A DNA stretch of 13,435 nucleotides, taken from NCBI GenBank assembly GCA_036276235.1, contig DATBDZ010000376.1:1-13435 (forward strand), written 5' to 3'. Of this stretch, positions 6,877 through 13,435 are shown piece after piece. A model generated the notes under the pieces. That model searched no databases. It worked only from the letters and a program-made list of their open reading frames with translations, and was not told the DNA's origin. Numbering within the stretch: position 1 is the stretch's first letter; each line of letters begins with the position of its first letter. The position numbers and the translations under genes were made by a program. This DNA is from JANWHF01 sp036276235. Lineage in GTDB: Bacteria > Planctomycetota > Phycisphaerae > Tepidisphaerales > Tepidisphaeraceae.

Positions 6877-7947
6877 ATGAAGGCTCGGCTTGCTGCGAAG
6901 CAGGATTGCTCGCTTGCCGTGGCGCGATCGGTCGGACTGGTTTACACCTCCGATCATCGCCCGGGTATTACGCGCACCATGCGCGGGAAATCGGCTGTCT
7001 ATCATGACGCCAAGGGCAAGCCGGTGCGCGATCGCCAAACGCTCAAGCGCATCGCTTCGCTGGTGATACCCCCCGCATGGCGGGACGTCTGGATTTGCCC
7101 GGACGCGCGCGGGCATATTCAAGCAGTCGGCCGCGACGAGCGCGGCCGAAAGCAGTACCGATATCACCCGCGCTATCGAGAGCAGCGCGATCAGGACAAA
7201 TACGCAAAGATGATCGCGTTTGTGAAGGCGCTGCCGCGCATTCGCCGGCGCGTCGCGCTCGATCTTCGCAAACCAGGATTGCCGCGCGAAAAGGTGCTGG
7301 CCGCTGTCGTGCGATTGCTGGAAACCACTCTCATTCGCGTCGGCAACGAACAGTACGCGCGGACGAATCACCATTACGGCCTGACCACGCTGCACAATAA
7401 TCACGCCAAAGTGCGCGGAAAGCAGATCCATTTTCATTTCAAAGGAAAGAGCGGCGTCGAACGGGATGTCGATCTTGAAGACCCGCGGCTTGCCGACATC
7501 GTGCGCCGCTGCCAGGATCTGCCGGGAGAAGAGCTGTTCGGCTATCTCGACGAAACAGGCAAAGCCGTCGATGTCACCAGCACCGATGTGAACGATTACC
7601 TGCGCGAAATCTCCGGCGAAGATTTCACCGCAAAAGATTTTCGCACCTGGGCCGGAACAATTCTCGCGGCGGCGGCTTTGCGCGAATTCGAGCAATTCGA
7701 CTCACAAACGCAGGCAAAAAAGAACATCCTGCGAGCGATTGAATCGGTGGCGGCGAGACTGGGCAACACCCGCGCCGTCTGCCGCAAGTGCTATATCCAT
7801 CCCGCCGTCCTGGATTCGTATCTGGACGGATCAATGGGCCAAACGCTCGCCCAGCGCGCGACGAACCTGGCAAACAATCGATCGGCGCTGAACGTCGATG
7901 AGGCGGCGGTGCTGGCCTTGTTGCGGCGGTGGCTCGCCAATTCGTAG
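6877..7947 (+). CDS. DNA topoisomerase IB (poxvirus-type)
   Basis: From ATG 6877 this is a 356-residue enzyme that relaxes supercoils through a transient 3'-phosphotyrosine link. The N-terminal DNA-binding part contains IPPAWRDVWICPD and GRKQYRYHPRYRE. Catalytic residues by comparison with vaccinia enzyme: Arg154 (IRVGNEQYA), Lys191 (KGKSGVE), Arg256 (AKDFRTWAGT), Asn297 (RLGNTRAVC) at the place of vaccinia His265, and nucleophile Tyr306 (CRKCYIHP). From memory, Asn at that place is usual in bacterial members. An upstream ATG at 6775 would add 34 residues that do not resemble the family and read through a hairpin, so I prefer 6877, although neither start has a good ribosome binding site. The stop codon TAG lies inside the first family B repeat. 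Confidence 0.93.
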   Translation: MKARLAAKQDCSLAVARSVGLVYTSDHRPGITRTMRGKSAVYHDAKGKPVRDRQTLKRIASLVIPPAWRDVWICPDARGHIQAVGRDERGRKQYRYHPRYREQRDQDKYAKMIAFVKALPRIRRRVALDLRKPGLPREKVLAAVVRLLETTLIRVGNEQYARTNHHYGLTTLHNNHAKVRGKQIHFHFKGKSGVERDVDLEDPRLADIVRRCQDLPGEELFGYLDETGKAVDVTSTDVNDYLREISGEDFTAKDFRTWAGTILAAAALREFEQFDSQTQAKKNILRAIESVAARLGNTRAVCRKCYIHPAVLDSYLDGSMGQTLAQRATNLANNRSALNVDEAAVLALLRRWLANS

Positions 7948-8183
7948 GGGCGAACCTCGTGTTCGCCCGCGGTCAGTCGCGCGAGCAACCTGGGGTGAAC
8001 ACAAGGTTCACCCCTACGAGCAATGCGTAGGGGCGAAGCCCGTGTTCGCCCGGTCGCAGCTGCGCGAGAAACCTGGGTGAACACAAGGTTCACCCCTACG
8101 GGTAATGCGTAGGGGCGAACCTCGTGTTCGCCCGGCGGTGGATCACGCGAGCATACAAGGGCGAACACGAGGTTCGCCCCTAC
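7944..8183. repeat. Three tandem compound hairpins (family B) between convergent genes
   Basis: Units lie at 7944-8017, 8027-8099 and 8109-8183, spaced about 82 bp and joined by about 9-bp linkers (GAGCAATGC, GGGTAATGC). Each begins GTAGGGGCGAA and ends GTTCACCCCTAC or GTTCGCCCCTAC. The two arms of a unit pair with each other, and each arm also folds alone, for example GGGCGAAC (7948-7955) / GTTCGCCC (7961-7968) and GGGTGAAC (7993-8000) / GTTCACCC (8006-8013). Sitting between the stops of topoisomerase IB and the DUF481 gene, the array may act as a transcription barrier for both. No coding frame is expected here. Confidence 0.92.
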
Positions 8184-8189
8184 AGAAAA

Positions 8190-9212
8190 TCAGAAGTTCC
8201 ATCCCACTCCGACCAAAAATCGCGTGTCGCTGTTCTGCTGCCCGGGCGCGGGGATGGAGTTATATTTGAAGTCTAACTTGATCTCCGCAAACATTTTTTC
8301 GGTCAGCGTTGTGCGAATGCCTGCATCGGTGTCGAAGAAGTAATTGTTGATGCTATCCAGGCCGGGAAGGTATTCCAGATCATGGAAGACGGTCACCTTG
8401 TCATTGAGCTTTTTGTCGATGTGATAAGCCAGCCGCAGCGCGGCGGATTCGGTTGTGCCGTCGTTGCTGAAGTCGCGATAGAGCCATGACAGGCCGCCTT
8501 CCGTGTTAAAATGGAAATCCGGTTTTTCGACCCACTGATAGCCGACACCAACGCCGGGGCTGAAGAGCAGGCTGAGTTTGGCGATCAGGTCGCGCTCGAT
8601 GCGGGCGTTGGCGTAGCCATACAGCTTCGGCTGGAAAAAGTAATCGTATTTGGGGGAGATGAACCAGTTGTTTTCGGTTTCATGCTTTCCAGAAACGCCG
8701 GGCACATGCTCGCGGCTCCAGAAATATCCGGCGTCGGCGGTGATGCGATCGTTTTCGCCGCGCCGCACGACGTGCGCGGAAGCATTGATCGAATCCGAAT
8801 CCGTGTTTCCCCGCGCAAACGAGCCGCCCACGGTCACGGATCCGGTCCACGTTCCATTAGGCGGGTTGATTGACTTCACCGCCCCTAGCGAAATGGTTTC
8901 CGGCTTCATGTCAGCCCCGCCGGCGGAAATCGTGCCTTCCTTGTCCACGGCAACCGGCTGCTTCAAAACCGTGCCATCATTCAAGTGAATCTCGATTGGG
9001 CCGTCTGTCGAGAATGTAGATACGTCCTTCAGATCAACCGTTACGGCGCCGGCAACGGCGGATTTGACGACAAGCTTGCCGCCGTCCATCGAAACGATTT
9101 TTCCGGTAAGACGATCACCATTCTTAAAGACGATTTGATCCGCGAGCGCCGAGCCCGTCAGCGAGAGACAAACCGCAAACGCAGTTAGAGCCCGCAACGC
9201 AAAATTGTTCAT
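8190..9212 (-). CDS. DUF481-family outer-membrane beta-barrel protein (YdiY-like)
   Basis: The protein has 340 residues with a Sec signal peptide (about 1-24, ALA|DQ). Residues 25-115 hold short beta units (DQIVFKNGDRLTGKIVSMDGGKLVVKS, then IEIHLNDGTVLKQPV) of the kind that precede barrels in this family. From about 120 to the end there are alternating strands with many aromatic residues (WTGSVTVGGSFARGNTDSDS... FLVGVGWNF) and a terminal Phe, typical of an outer-membrane barrel. This matches DUF481, the putative salt-induced outer-membrane protein family, whose exact role is unknown. The start has GGAGG at 6-nt spacing (complement of 9219-9223). It is separated from its convergent neighbour by the family B repeats. 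Confidence 0.88.
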   Translation of the reverse strand: MNNFALRALTAFAVCLSLTGSALADQIVFKNGDRLTGKIVSMDGGKLVVKSAVAGAVTVDLKDVSTFSTDGPIEIHLNDGTVLKQPVAVDKEGTISAGGADMKPETISLGAVKSINPPNGTWTGSVTVGGSFARGNTDSDSINASAHVVRRGENDRITADAGYFWSREHVPGVSGKHETENNWFISPKYDYFFQPKLYGYANARIERDLIAKLSLLFSPGVGVGYQWVEKPDFHFNTEGGLSWLYRDFSNDGTTESAALRLAYHIDKKLNDKVTVFHDLEYLPGLDSINNYFFDTDAGIRTTLTEKMFAEIKLDFKYNSIPAPGQQNSDTRFLVGVGWNF

Positions 9213-9231
9213 GAAATTCCTCCGCAGGACT

Positions 9232-9261
9232 CAGATATGCGGGGGAGTCGATGCGTGTCAA
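9232..9261 (-). promoter_or_regulatory. Candidate promoter for the DUF481 gene
   Basis: Reading leftward there is a perfect -35 TTGACA (complement of 9256-9261), an 18-bp spacer and TATCTG (complement of 9232-9237), which is only half of a -10 consensus. The implied start leaves a very short leader before the GGAGG site, which makes it uncertain. Confidence 0.35.
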
Positions 9262-9319
9262 AGGATTGTCCGCTGCGCAACAGCCGAGCTCGATTATCTG
9301 AGCGAATTAGGCCGTCGAA

Positions 9320-9967
9320 TTATGGCAGCGGCGTGAAACGCAAATCATCGTAGCGGATCGGCTGACCAGAGTACGGGGTTCCCCAAAGTGATGCGCGGCC
9401 TGGCGCGGGTGCTTGCGGATCATCCGCCGCCAGCGTCCACTGCGCCGGCTCGGCTGCCCCATTGGCCCAGACTTTGGCTTGGGCCTTCCAAGCCGCGCCC
9501 TCTTGCGAGACGCGCAGCTTCAGATGAATCCATGCGCCAGATTTCCAGTCGCGAAAGGGGACCGATGTCTTCGGCGTGTCTCCCTTGCGAAGCTCGATGC
9601 GCGCCTGGCCCGGAAGGACCCAGAGCTTGTAACCGCCCGCGTCATTGCACCCGATGCCAAACTCGGGAAAACGCCGGCCGGAAGAAGCGGAAGAGATTCG
9701 CGCGGAGACTTCCCCGCCTACGGCGCCGGCGGGGCCGAAGAGCAATGCATAAGAATCGATCGGCTCGCCCGCGAGTTCCAGCAAATTATTGTTCTCGATG
9801 CGCGCAACAGAAAAAGGCCCGGAGAGCACCATGATCTCATCAGGCACTTTCCCGAGCGGCGTCTTTTCGAAATCGTTGATGTATTCAGCCGGTGTGTCAG
9901 CGCATAGGCACGCGAGGCAGAGGCCAGCAACTGCTAACGTTCGGACTGTTGCGGACGCCGTTTTCAT
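9320..9967 (-). CDS. Exported lectin-like (jelly-roll) protein of unknown function
   Basis: The protein has 215 residues with a Sec signal peptide (about 1-23, MKTASATVRTLAVAGLCLACLCA). The mature part begins YINDFEKTPLGKVPDE and then alternates short strands with sugar-lectin-like features (FGIGCNDAGGYKLWVLPG, WKSGAWIHLKLRVSQEG, WKAQAKVWANG, IRYDDLRF). This resembles the concanavalin-A-like jelly-roll domains common in planctomycete exported proteins (LamG or DUF1080-like). No catalytic residues can be assigned, so it may be a carbohydrate-binding or structural protein. No clear ribosome binding site is visible. It reads in the same direction as the PQQ-like gene upstream but is separated by palindrome A3, so co-transcription is uncertain. 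Confidence 0.7.
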   Translation of the reverse strand: MKTASATVRTLAVAGLCLACLCADTPAEYINDFEKTPLGKVPDEIMVLSGPFSVARIENNNLLELAGEPIDSYALLFGPAGAVGGEVSARISSASSGRRFPEFGIGCNDAGGYKLWVLPGQARIELRKGDTPKTSVPFRDWKSGAWIHLKLRVSQEGAAWKAQAKVWANGAAEPAQWTLAADDPQAPAPGRASLWGTPYSGQPIRYDDLRFTPLP

Positions 9968-10019
9968 GAATAACCGGATTCAGATTGCTCGGAAAATTTA
10001 AGTATACATCCAGGGAAAT

Positions 10020-10095
10020 GTCATGCTGAGGTACTCCGAAGCATCTGGCCAACACGTGCAATCGGGCCAGATGCTTCGGAGTACCTCAGCATGAC
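10020..10095. repeat. Compound palindrome A3 (family A)
   Basis: Two perfect 31-nt arms (10020-10050 and 10065-10095) start GTCATGCTGAGG and differ from A1 only at the extreme ends. The 14-nt loop is unrelated to those of A1 and A2. Unlike A1 and A2 this copy lies between two genes read in the same direction, after the stop of the PQQ-like gene. Confidence 0.9.
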
Positions 10096-10142
10096 GTTGC
10101 TCGCGTTCCATGACATCGAATTCGTCGCGGCAACGCGCCCGC

Positions 10143-11714
10143 TCACGGCTTGCTTTCCAACGCATAAAGATTGCTCCCGGTCGCGACATACACTGCACCA
10201 TTGGCCGCAACAGGCGTTGAGTAAATCGGGTCTTTGAAATCCACCGTCCCCAATACCTTCTTCTCCCGCCCCGCGGCGAGAATCGTCAGAATGCCGCTCT
10301 CATTGCCGACGTAAATTTTTCCATCCGCCAGCAGCGTCGAGCCCCAAATGTGCGCCTCGGCATCGTGCGTCCAAAGCGGCTCGCCGGTTTTTACATCGAG
10401 GCAGGTGACGATTCCCGTGAACTCGCCGGTGTAGAGCAGGCCGTCCGATATCGACACCGTCGAAACGGATCGGCCGATTTTTTCGTACGTCCATACCTTG
10501 CCGGTCTGCGTGACATCGCCCGAGCCTTTGGGCTCGATGCAGGCCAGCGCGCCGATGCCCTCGCCGGATTCCGGTTCCTGACCTACGCCGACATAAACGC
10601 GATCGCCGTCGATGACCGGCGTGGCGATGATTTCGGACGGGCCGTTGTTGTCGCCGTATTTAATGGGCTTGCCATTTTTGCTGCGACGGGAAGGTGGATT
10701 GCAATCGCATCGCCACAATTCCTTCAAACCCGGCACCGCAGGTGGCGCATCGGGCGCGAGCGTTTCGGTTGGAATCGGGCCAAGGGAGTTGGCGTCAAAC
10801 CCATAGCAGAATCCGTCGCCGCCGCCGAAGACGACAGTCGGCTGTCCCTTGATGATGCCGTACGCGGGACTGGACCAATTGCTGAAATACGTGCGCTGGG
10901 AGATTCCCGATCGCTCAACGGCCAGCAATTTGCCGCTGTTTTTGTCGAGACAAATCAGCGCCGGCGCATCCGGGGCTGGCGTGTGCTTGTTCGTCCAATC
11001 GACACCGTTGGACGTTGTGATGAAAAGCTTATCGCCAATCAGCAGTGGTGAGCTGCTGGTCATATTATGCGGAAAAATCCCCAGGTCGTTGTACATGTCA
11101 TATCGCCAGATGATGTCGGCATCGCCTGCGCCCTGCGCGATCGGCGGCTTGCCAATCCCGGCAACATACTGCGCCTCATCCGTAAACGGCCCCTTGTCGG
11201 CACCCTGCAATCCATGAACCTCCAGACAAAGTACCTCGCAGCGATTGGTGATGACATACGCACGATCGCCCTCGATTACCGGCGACGAACAAAGACCAAC
11301 TTGCTCCCAATCGCTGACTTTCCCCGCTTCCAGTTTGGGCACGGTGAGCTGCCAGAGAAAGTGCCCGTCTTTTTCATCGAAGACCATGAGAACCGAATAA
11401 TCCCCCTGATATTTGGCCAACCGCGGCGAGCCGTTGTTCGTGCCGACGTAAACCCGCCCGCCGGCGACGACGGGATTGCCATAGGCGGCCGAGCCGATCT
11501 TCGCAACCCAGCGCACGTTCTTCGTCGTCGCCGGATCGATCGGCCCACCCTCACTGGCCGGCTTTCCCGGATCAGCGGAGGCAGGCAGATTCTTCTCGCG
11601 CGAAACCATATTCCGCGCCGGCGACCCGCCCCACATGGGCCAGTCATCCCCTTGAGCGCCAACCGCCGCAGACAAAGCGATCAGCACACACCCGATCCAC
11701 AAAACGCGACTCAT
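10143..11714 (-). CDS. Exported PQQ-like beta-propeller repeat protein
   Basis: The protein has 523 residues, starting at ATG 11714 with a Sec signal peptide (MSRVLWIGCVLIALSAAVGA). The mature start DDWPMWGGSPARN is typical of planctomycete PQQ-like propellers. Repeated blade motifs follow: NPVVAGGRVYVGTNNG, SSPVIEGDRAYVITN, SSPLLIGDKLFITTSNG, ATPVIDGDRVYVGVGQ, GSTLLADGKIYVGNESG and STPVAANGAVYVATGSN, each with a nearby LW or IWRY segment. This is the WD40-like/PQQ_2 fold. The family includes true quinoprotein dehydrogenases and non-enzymatic propellers, and I see no dehydrogenase-specific active-site evidence, so no substrate is proposed. A longer in-frame reading up to 12395 overlaps the methyltransferase gene and is rejected. 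Only a weak ribosome binding site (AAGGATGG) is seen. Confidence 0.9.
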   Translation of the reverse strand: MSRVLWIGCVLIALSAAVGAQGDDWPMWGGSPARNMVSREKNLPASADPGKPASEGGPIDPATTKNVRWVAKIGSAAYGNPVVAGGRVYVGTNNGSPRLAKYQGDYSVLMVFDEKDGHFLWQLTVPKLEAGKVSDWEQVGLCSSPVIEGDRAYVITNRCEVLCLEVHGLQGADKGPFTDEAQYVAGIGKPPIAQGAGDADIIWRYDMYNDLGIFPHNMTSSSPLLIGDKLFITTSNGVDWTNKHTPAPDAPALICLDKNSGKLLAVERSGISQRTYFSNWSSPAYGIIKGQPTVVFGGGDGFCYGFDANSLGPIPTETLAPDAPPAVPGLKELWRCDCNPPSRRSKNGKPIKYGDNNGPSEIIATPVIDGDRVYVGVGQEPESGEGIGALACIEPKGSGDVTQTGKVWTYEKIGRSVSTVSISDGLLYTGEFTGIVTCLDVKTGEPLWTHDAEAHIWGSTLLADGKIYVGNESGILTILAAGREKKVLGTVDFKDPIYSTPVAANGAVYVATGSNLYALESKP

Positions 11715-11803
11715 GCAAAATCCATCCTTCGGTTGCACAACAGTACCGGACATCGCTTCTATGCGTTGCGGAGCCGAGATCGTGGCACGGGCGGGATACG
11801 GGA

Positions 11804-12358
11804 TCATCGCTCCAGTCGAAGCGCGGCCAGCATTTCGACGTTGCCCTTGGCCCCAAGAATCGGGCTCTGGGTTAGCGCATCTACGCCAAACCCCGCATCG
11901 GCAATGTCTTTCTGGACATGGTCGAGCACGCCCGCCAATTCCTCCTTCGGAAGAACGCCACCCTTCAGCAGCCGCTGATCCGCTTCGTAGTGCGGCTTGA
12001 TGAGCGTGATCACCCGCCCTTGGGGCCGCAGAATTCGCGCGGCGGCGGGCAGGATATTCTTCTGTCGCGTCCAAGCGACATCGATGGTGATCAGATCGAC
12101 CGCTTCGGGCAATTCGACGTGCATCGCGTTGATTCGTTCCATTACGATCACCCGCGCATCTTTGCGCAGCTTCCATTCCAACACGCCATATCCCTTTTCG
12201 ACGGCATACACTTTTGCCGCGCCGTTCTGAAGCAGGCAATCGACGAATCCGCCGACATTTGAGCCAAGATCGGCGCAGATTAAGCCGCGCAGATCGATTG
12301 AGAATGATGTCAAAGCGTGCGCAAGTTTTTGACCGGCGCGGGAGACGTACTCGGCCAT
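11804..12358 (-). CDS. TlyA-like (FtsJ-fold) rRNA methyltransferase domain, no S4 domain
   Basis: The protein has 184 residues. It opens with YVSRAGQKL, the TlyA YVSRGGxKL motif, then the SAM-binding segment CADLGSNVGGFVDCLLQNGAAKVYAVEKGYGVLEWKLR (TlyA usually has DIGASTGGFTDCLLQ). TIDVAW, TLIKPHYEA and GNVEML follow. The FtsJ-type K-D-K-E set can be placed at Lys11, Asp93, Lys121 and Glu175. TlyA methylates 2'-OH of rRNA nucleotides and is normally about 240-270 residues, with an N-terminal S4 RNA-binding domain. Here that domain is missing, and an in-frame TAG at 12368-12370 just upstream rules out an extension. It may be a separate S4-less subfamily. It follows the peptidase gene by 38 bp, so co-transcription is likely. 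Confidence 0.82.
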   Translation of the reverse strand: MAEYVSRAGQKLAHALTSFSIDLRGLICADLGSNVGGFVDCLLQNGAAKVYAVEKGYGVLEWKLRKDARVIVMERINAMHVELPEAVDLITIDVAWTRQKNILPAAARILRPQGRVITLIKPHYEADQRLLKGGVLPKEELAGVLDHVQKDIADAGFGVDALTQSPILGAKGNVEMLAALRLER

Positions 12359-12396
12359 GTCCGCATCCTAAGGCACCCGGCGAAGCGTGTGTCAAT

Positions 12397-13023
12397 CTAT
12401 CGCCGCGAACTCACCGGCGGCGTTCCCAGCCATTGGTCGAAGGCTTCCATTCGATTCACCGTCACGAAAAAACTTGCCTGCCAGTGATCGTCGTACGCAT
12501 ACCAGTCTTTGTATTCGTGGTTGCTTTCCGGATCGTACATGTAGACATAGAGTCGCCCGTCGGCGGGGATCTCATAGCCCCAGATGACCACCGCGTGCCA
12601 GTCGATCGTGCCATTCTCACGCCGTTGCACGATCAGATGCCGCATGCTCGGTTTGTCGGAGTTGAGGAATGAGAGGATCTGATCGCGCGACGGCTTGCCG
12701 GGCACATAGGTCACGCTAACGCCGCGACTGTTGAAGGCATGCATCAACTGCTCGACGGTCACCTTCTCGTTGACGACCGTGCCCATCACATCTTTCACGA
12801 TTGTGCGCTGCGTCGTCGGCACGCCGCTGCTCAGCAGAATTGTCTGAAAGCAGGCGGCCCAGCACCAGTTGGGCGTCTGCTGCGGCACCTCCACCATCGG
12901 CGGAGCAAATACCTTTTGCATCTCCGTCGGATGTTCTTCCAGCGGGCGAAGTTGAGAGGGTTCGACGCTGGAAGAAGCAGAACAACCGGCAAGAATGAGA
13001 CATGCGAGAATGAGCGAGCTCAC
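12397..13023 (-). CDS. Papain-like (C39/C70-type) cysteine peptidase lipoprotein
   Basis: From GTG 13023 this is a 208-residue protein. The start VSSLILACLILAGCS carries a lipobox (LAGC, Cys14) and a short hydrophobic segment that lacks the usual basic residues, so the true start is uncertain. The catalytic part has Gln48 and Cys54 in QQTPNWCWAACFQ, His143 in DWHAVVIWGY and Asp164 in YMYDPE. The WCWAA motif is typical of papain-like C39_2/C70 peptidases. It should act at a membrane surface, possibly on peptides or other exported proteins. Upstream the frame stays open for 110 codons to 13353, but that part is translated repeat DNA (families C and D) and is not credible protein. It lies between ispD and the TlyA-like gene, all read leftward. 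Confidence 0.8.
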   Translation of the reverse strand: MSSLILACLILAGCSASSSVEPSQLRPLEEHPTEMQKVFAPPMVEVPQQTPNWCWAACFQTILLSSGVPTTQRTIVKDVMGTVVNEKVTVEQLMHAFNSRGVSVTYVPGKPSRDQILSFLNSDKPSMRHLIVQRRENGTIDWHAVVIWGYEIPADGRLYVYMYDPESNHEYKDWYAYDDHWQASFFVTVNRMEAFDQWLGTPPVSSRR

Positions 13024-13033
13024 GTGGCAGAAG

Positions 13034-13130
13034 GCGGCGGGCAGTGCCCGCCCTACGCGCGCCGAATTCTTCAGCGGGACAAGTTCCGCCCGACGCTGCG
13101 CCCCATGTAGGGCGGGATTTATCCCGCCGC
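13034..13130. repeat. Compound palindrome C upstream of the peptidase gene
   Basis: The left arm 13034-13056 and the right arm 13107-13130 are inverted copies (GTAGGGCGGG outward) around a 50-nt spacer. Each arm also folds alone: GGCGGGC (13036-13042) / GCCCGCC (13046-13052), and GGCGGGAT (13111-13118) / ATCCCGCC (13121-13128). The stem bases differ between arms but stay paired within each. It begins 11 bp before the proposed GTG start. Confidence 0.85.
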
Positions 13131-13138
13131 CGCTTACT

Positions 13139-13288
13139 CCCTCTCCCCTGACTTCGACGAGCTCAGTCGAGTCGTACTCTTGCGAGAGGGTTGGGGTGAG
13201 GGAACGGACGCATCGACTTGCGAACGGCAGGATATTGCTGCTCGCTGTCCCCTCACCCTGCCCTCTCCCCTGAGTACAGGGGAGAGGG
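13139..13288. repeat. Compound palindrome D, left arm interrupted
   Basis: The right arm 13249-13288 has the hairpin CCCTCTCCCCTG / CAGGGGAGAGGG (the second strand shifted by a few bases) plus a CCCCTCACCCTG flank. The left arm 13139-13202 is an inverted copy with 24 extra bases at 13151-13174, themselves an imperfect palindrome (GACT-TCGAC/GTCGA-GTC around GAGCTC). Elements of this CCCTCTCCCC type are widespread in bacterial intergenic DNA. With repeat C it fills most of the 332 bp between ispD and the peptidase gene. No independent gene or clear promoter is seen here. Confidence 0.85.
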
Positions 13289-13355
13289 TTCAAAAGTGTC
13301 CCGAGCACGCAATGACCCAAATTGCCCTTCATCATGAATCGCCCAGAGCCCAACT

Positions 13356-13435
13356 CTACATCTTAGCCACCAAAATCTCCGCCAGGTGCATATCCGATGG
13401 CGTTGTTATCTTAAGGTTGCGCTCTTCACCCGGAA
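13356..13435 (-). CDS. ispD: 2-C-methyl-D-erythritol 4-phosphate cytidylyltransferase, C-terminal end
   Basis: The last 25 codons read PGEERNLKITTPSDMHLAEILVAKM and then TAG. The N-x-K-I-T-T-P-x-D-x-x-L-A-E pattern is the conserved C-terminus of IspD, which couples CTP to methylerythritol phosphate in the non-mevalonate isoprenoid pathway (cytosol). The rest of the gene is outside the window. The fragment is short but the signature is specific. Confidence 0.85.
   Translation of the reverse strand, partial: PGEERNLKITTPSDMHLAEILVAKM

Noticed and set aside
7944..8183. Possible CRISPR array from three regularly spaced repeats
   Set aside because: The units are about 74-bp inverted hairpins with similar spacers and about 9-bp linkers, and there are no cas genes. 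They are intergenic palindromes.
10143..12395. A 750-codon open frame joining the PQQ-like protein to an upstream Arg-rich segment
   Set aside because: The upstream part overlaps the TlyA-like gene in another frame and has no protein character. The signal peptide at 11714 marks the true start.
13024..13353. N-terminal extension of the cysteine peptidase to 318 residues
   Set aside because: The added residues are translations of repeat families C and D, and the lipobox signal would be internal.

Overview
The window looks like chromosomal DNA of a member of the Planctomycetota, possibly a Phycisphaerae-like lineage. The main evidence is a secreted protein whose N-terminus carries the LEPR-xLL-type motif FEALESRQLLSG, which is characteristic of planctomycete exported proteins. 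Supporting signs are a secreted PQQ-type beta-propeller with a WPMWGG start, a poxvirus-type topoisomerase IB, high G+C, and many intergenic palindromic repeats. This taxonomic call is inference from protein style; no rRNA or tRNA gene is present.

Layout, left to right. 1-255 (-): N-terminal part of a CdsA-like phosphatidate cytidylyltransferase. 256-688: non-coding, with compound palindrome A1. 689-1036 (+): small lipoprotein, convergent (7 bp apart) with 1044-2186 (-), an exported copper-amine-oxidase-like catalytic domain. 2187-2760: non-coding, with palindrome A2, which is split by a 108-bp MITE-like element. 2761-4446 (+): ilvD, dihydroxy-acid dehydratase, followed by a strong bidirectional terminator. 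4572-4988 (-): glycine-rich RRM RNA-binding protein with a long leader. 5398-6765 (+): exported RTX-repeat/calpain protease. 6877-7947 (+): topoisomerase IB. 7944-8183: three tandem compound hairpins (family B). 8190-9212 (-): DUF481 outer-membrane barrel protein. 9320-9967 (-): exported lectin-like protein. 10020-10095: palindrome A3. 10143-11714 (-): exported PQQ-like propeller. 11804-12358 (-): TlyA-like methyltransferase domain lacking S4. 12397-13023 (-): WCWAA papain-like cysteine-peptidase lipoprotein. 13034-13288: two more compound palindromes (families C and D). 13356-13435 (-): C-terminus of IspD.

The genes are mostly unrelated housekeeping functions (lipid head-group, branched-chain amino-acid and isoprenoid synthesis, rRNA methylation, DNA topology) mixed with a large exported set. 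The exported genes include two cysteine peptidases of different families, an amine-oxidase-like enzyme, a barrel and a propeller. I see no defence island, CRISPR array, prophage or biosynthetic cluster.

The most unusual layer is the non-coding DNA. Four sequence-unrelated repeat families (A-D) share one geometry: two inverted copies, each of which can also fold on its own. In B and C the differences between copies tend to keep the arm-level base pairs. Two of these palindromes (A2 and D) have themselves been invaded by smaller inverted-repeat elements.
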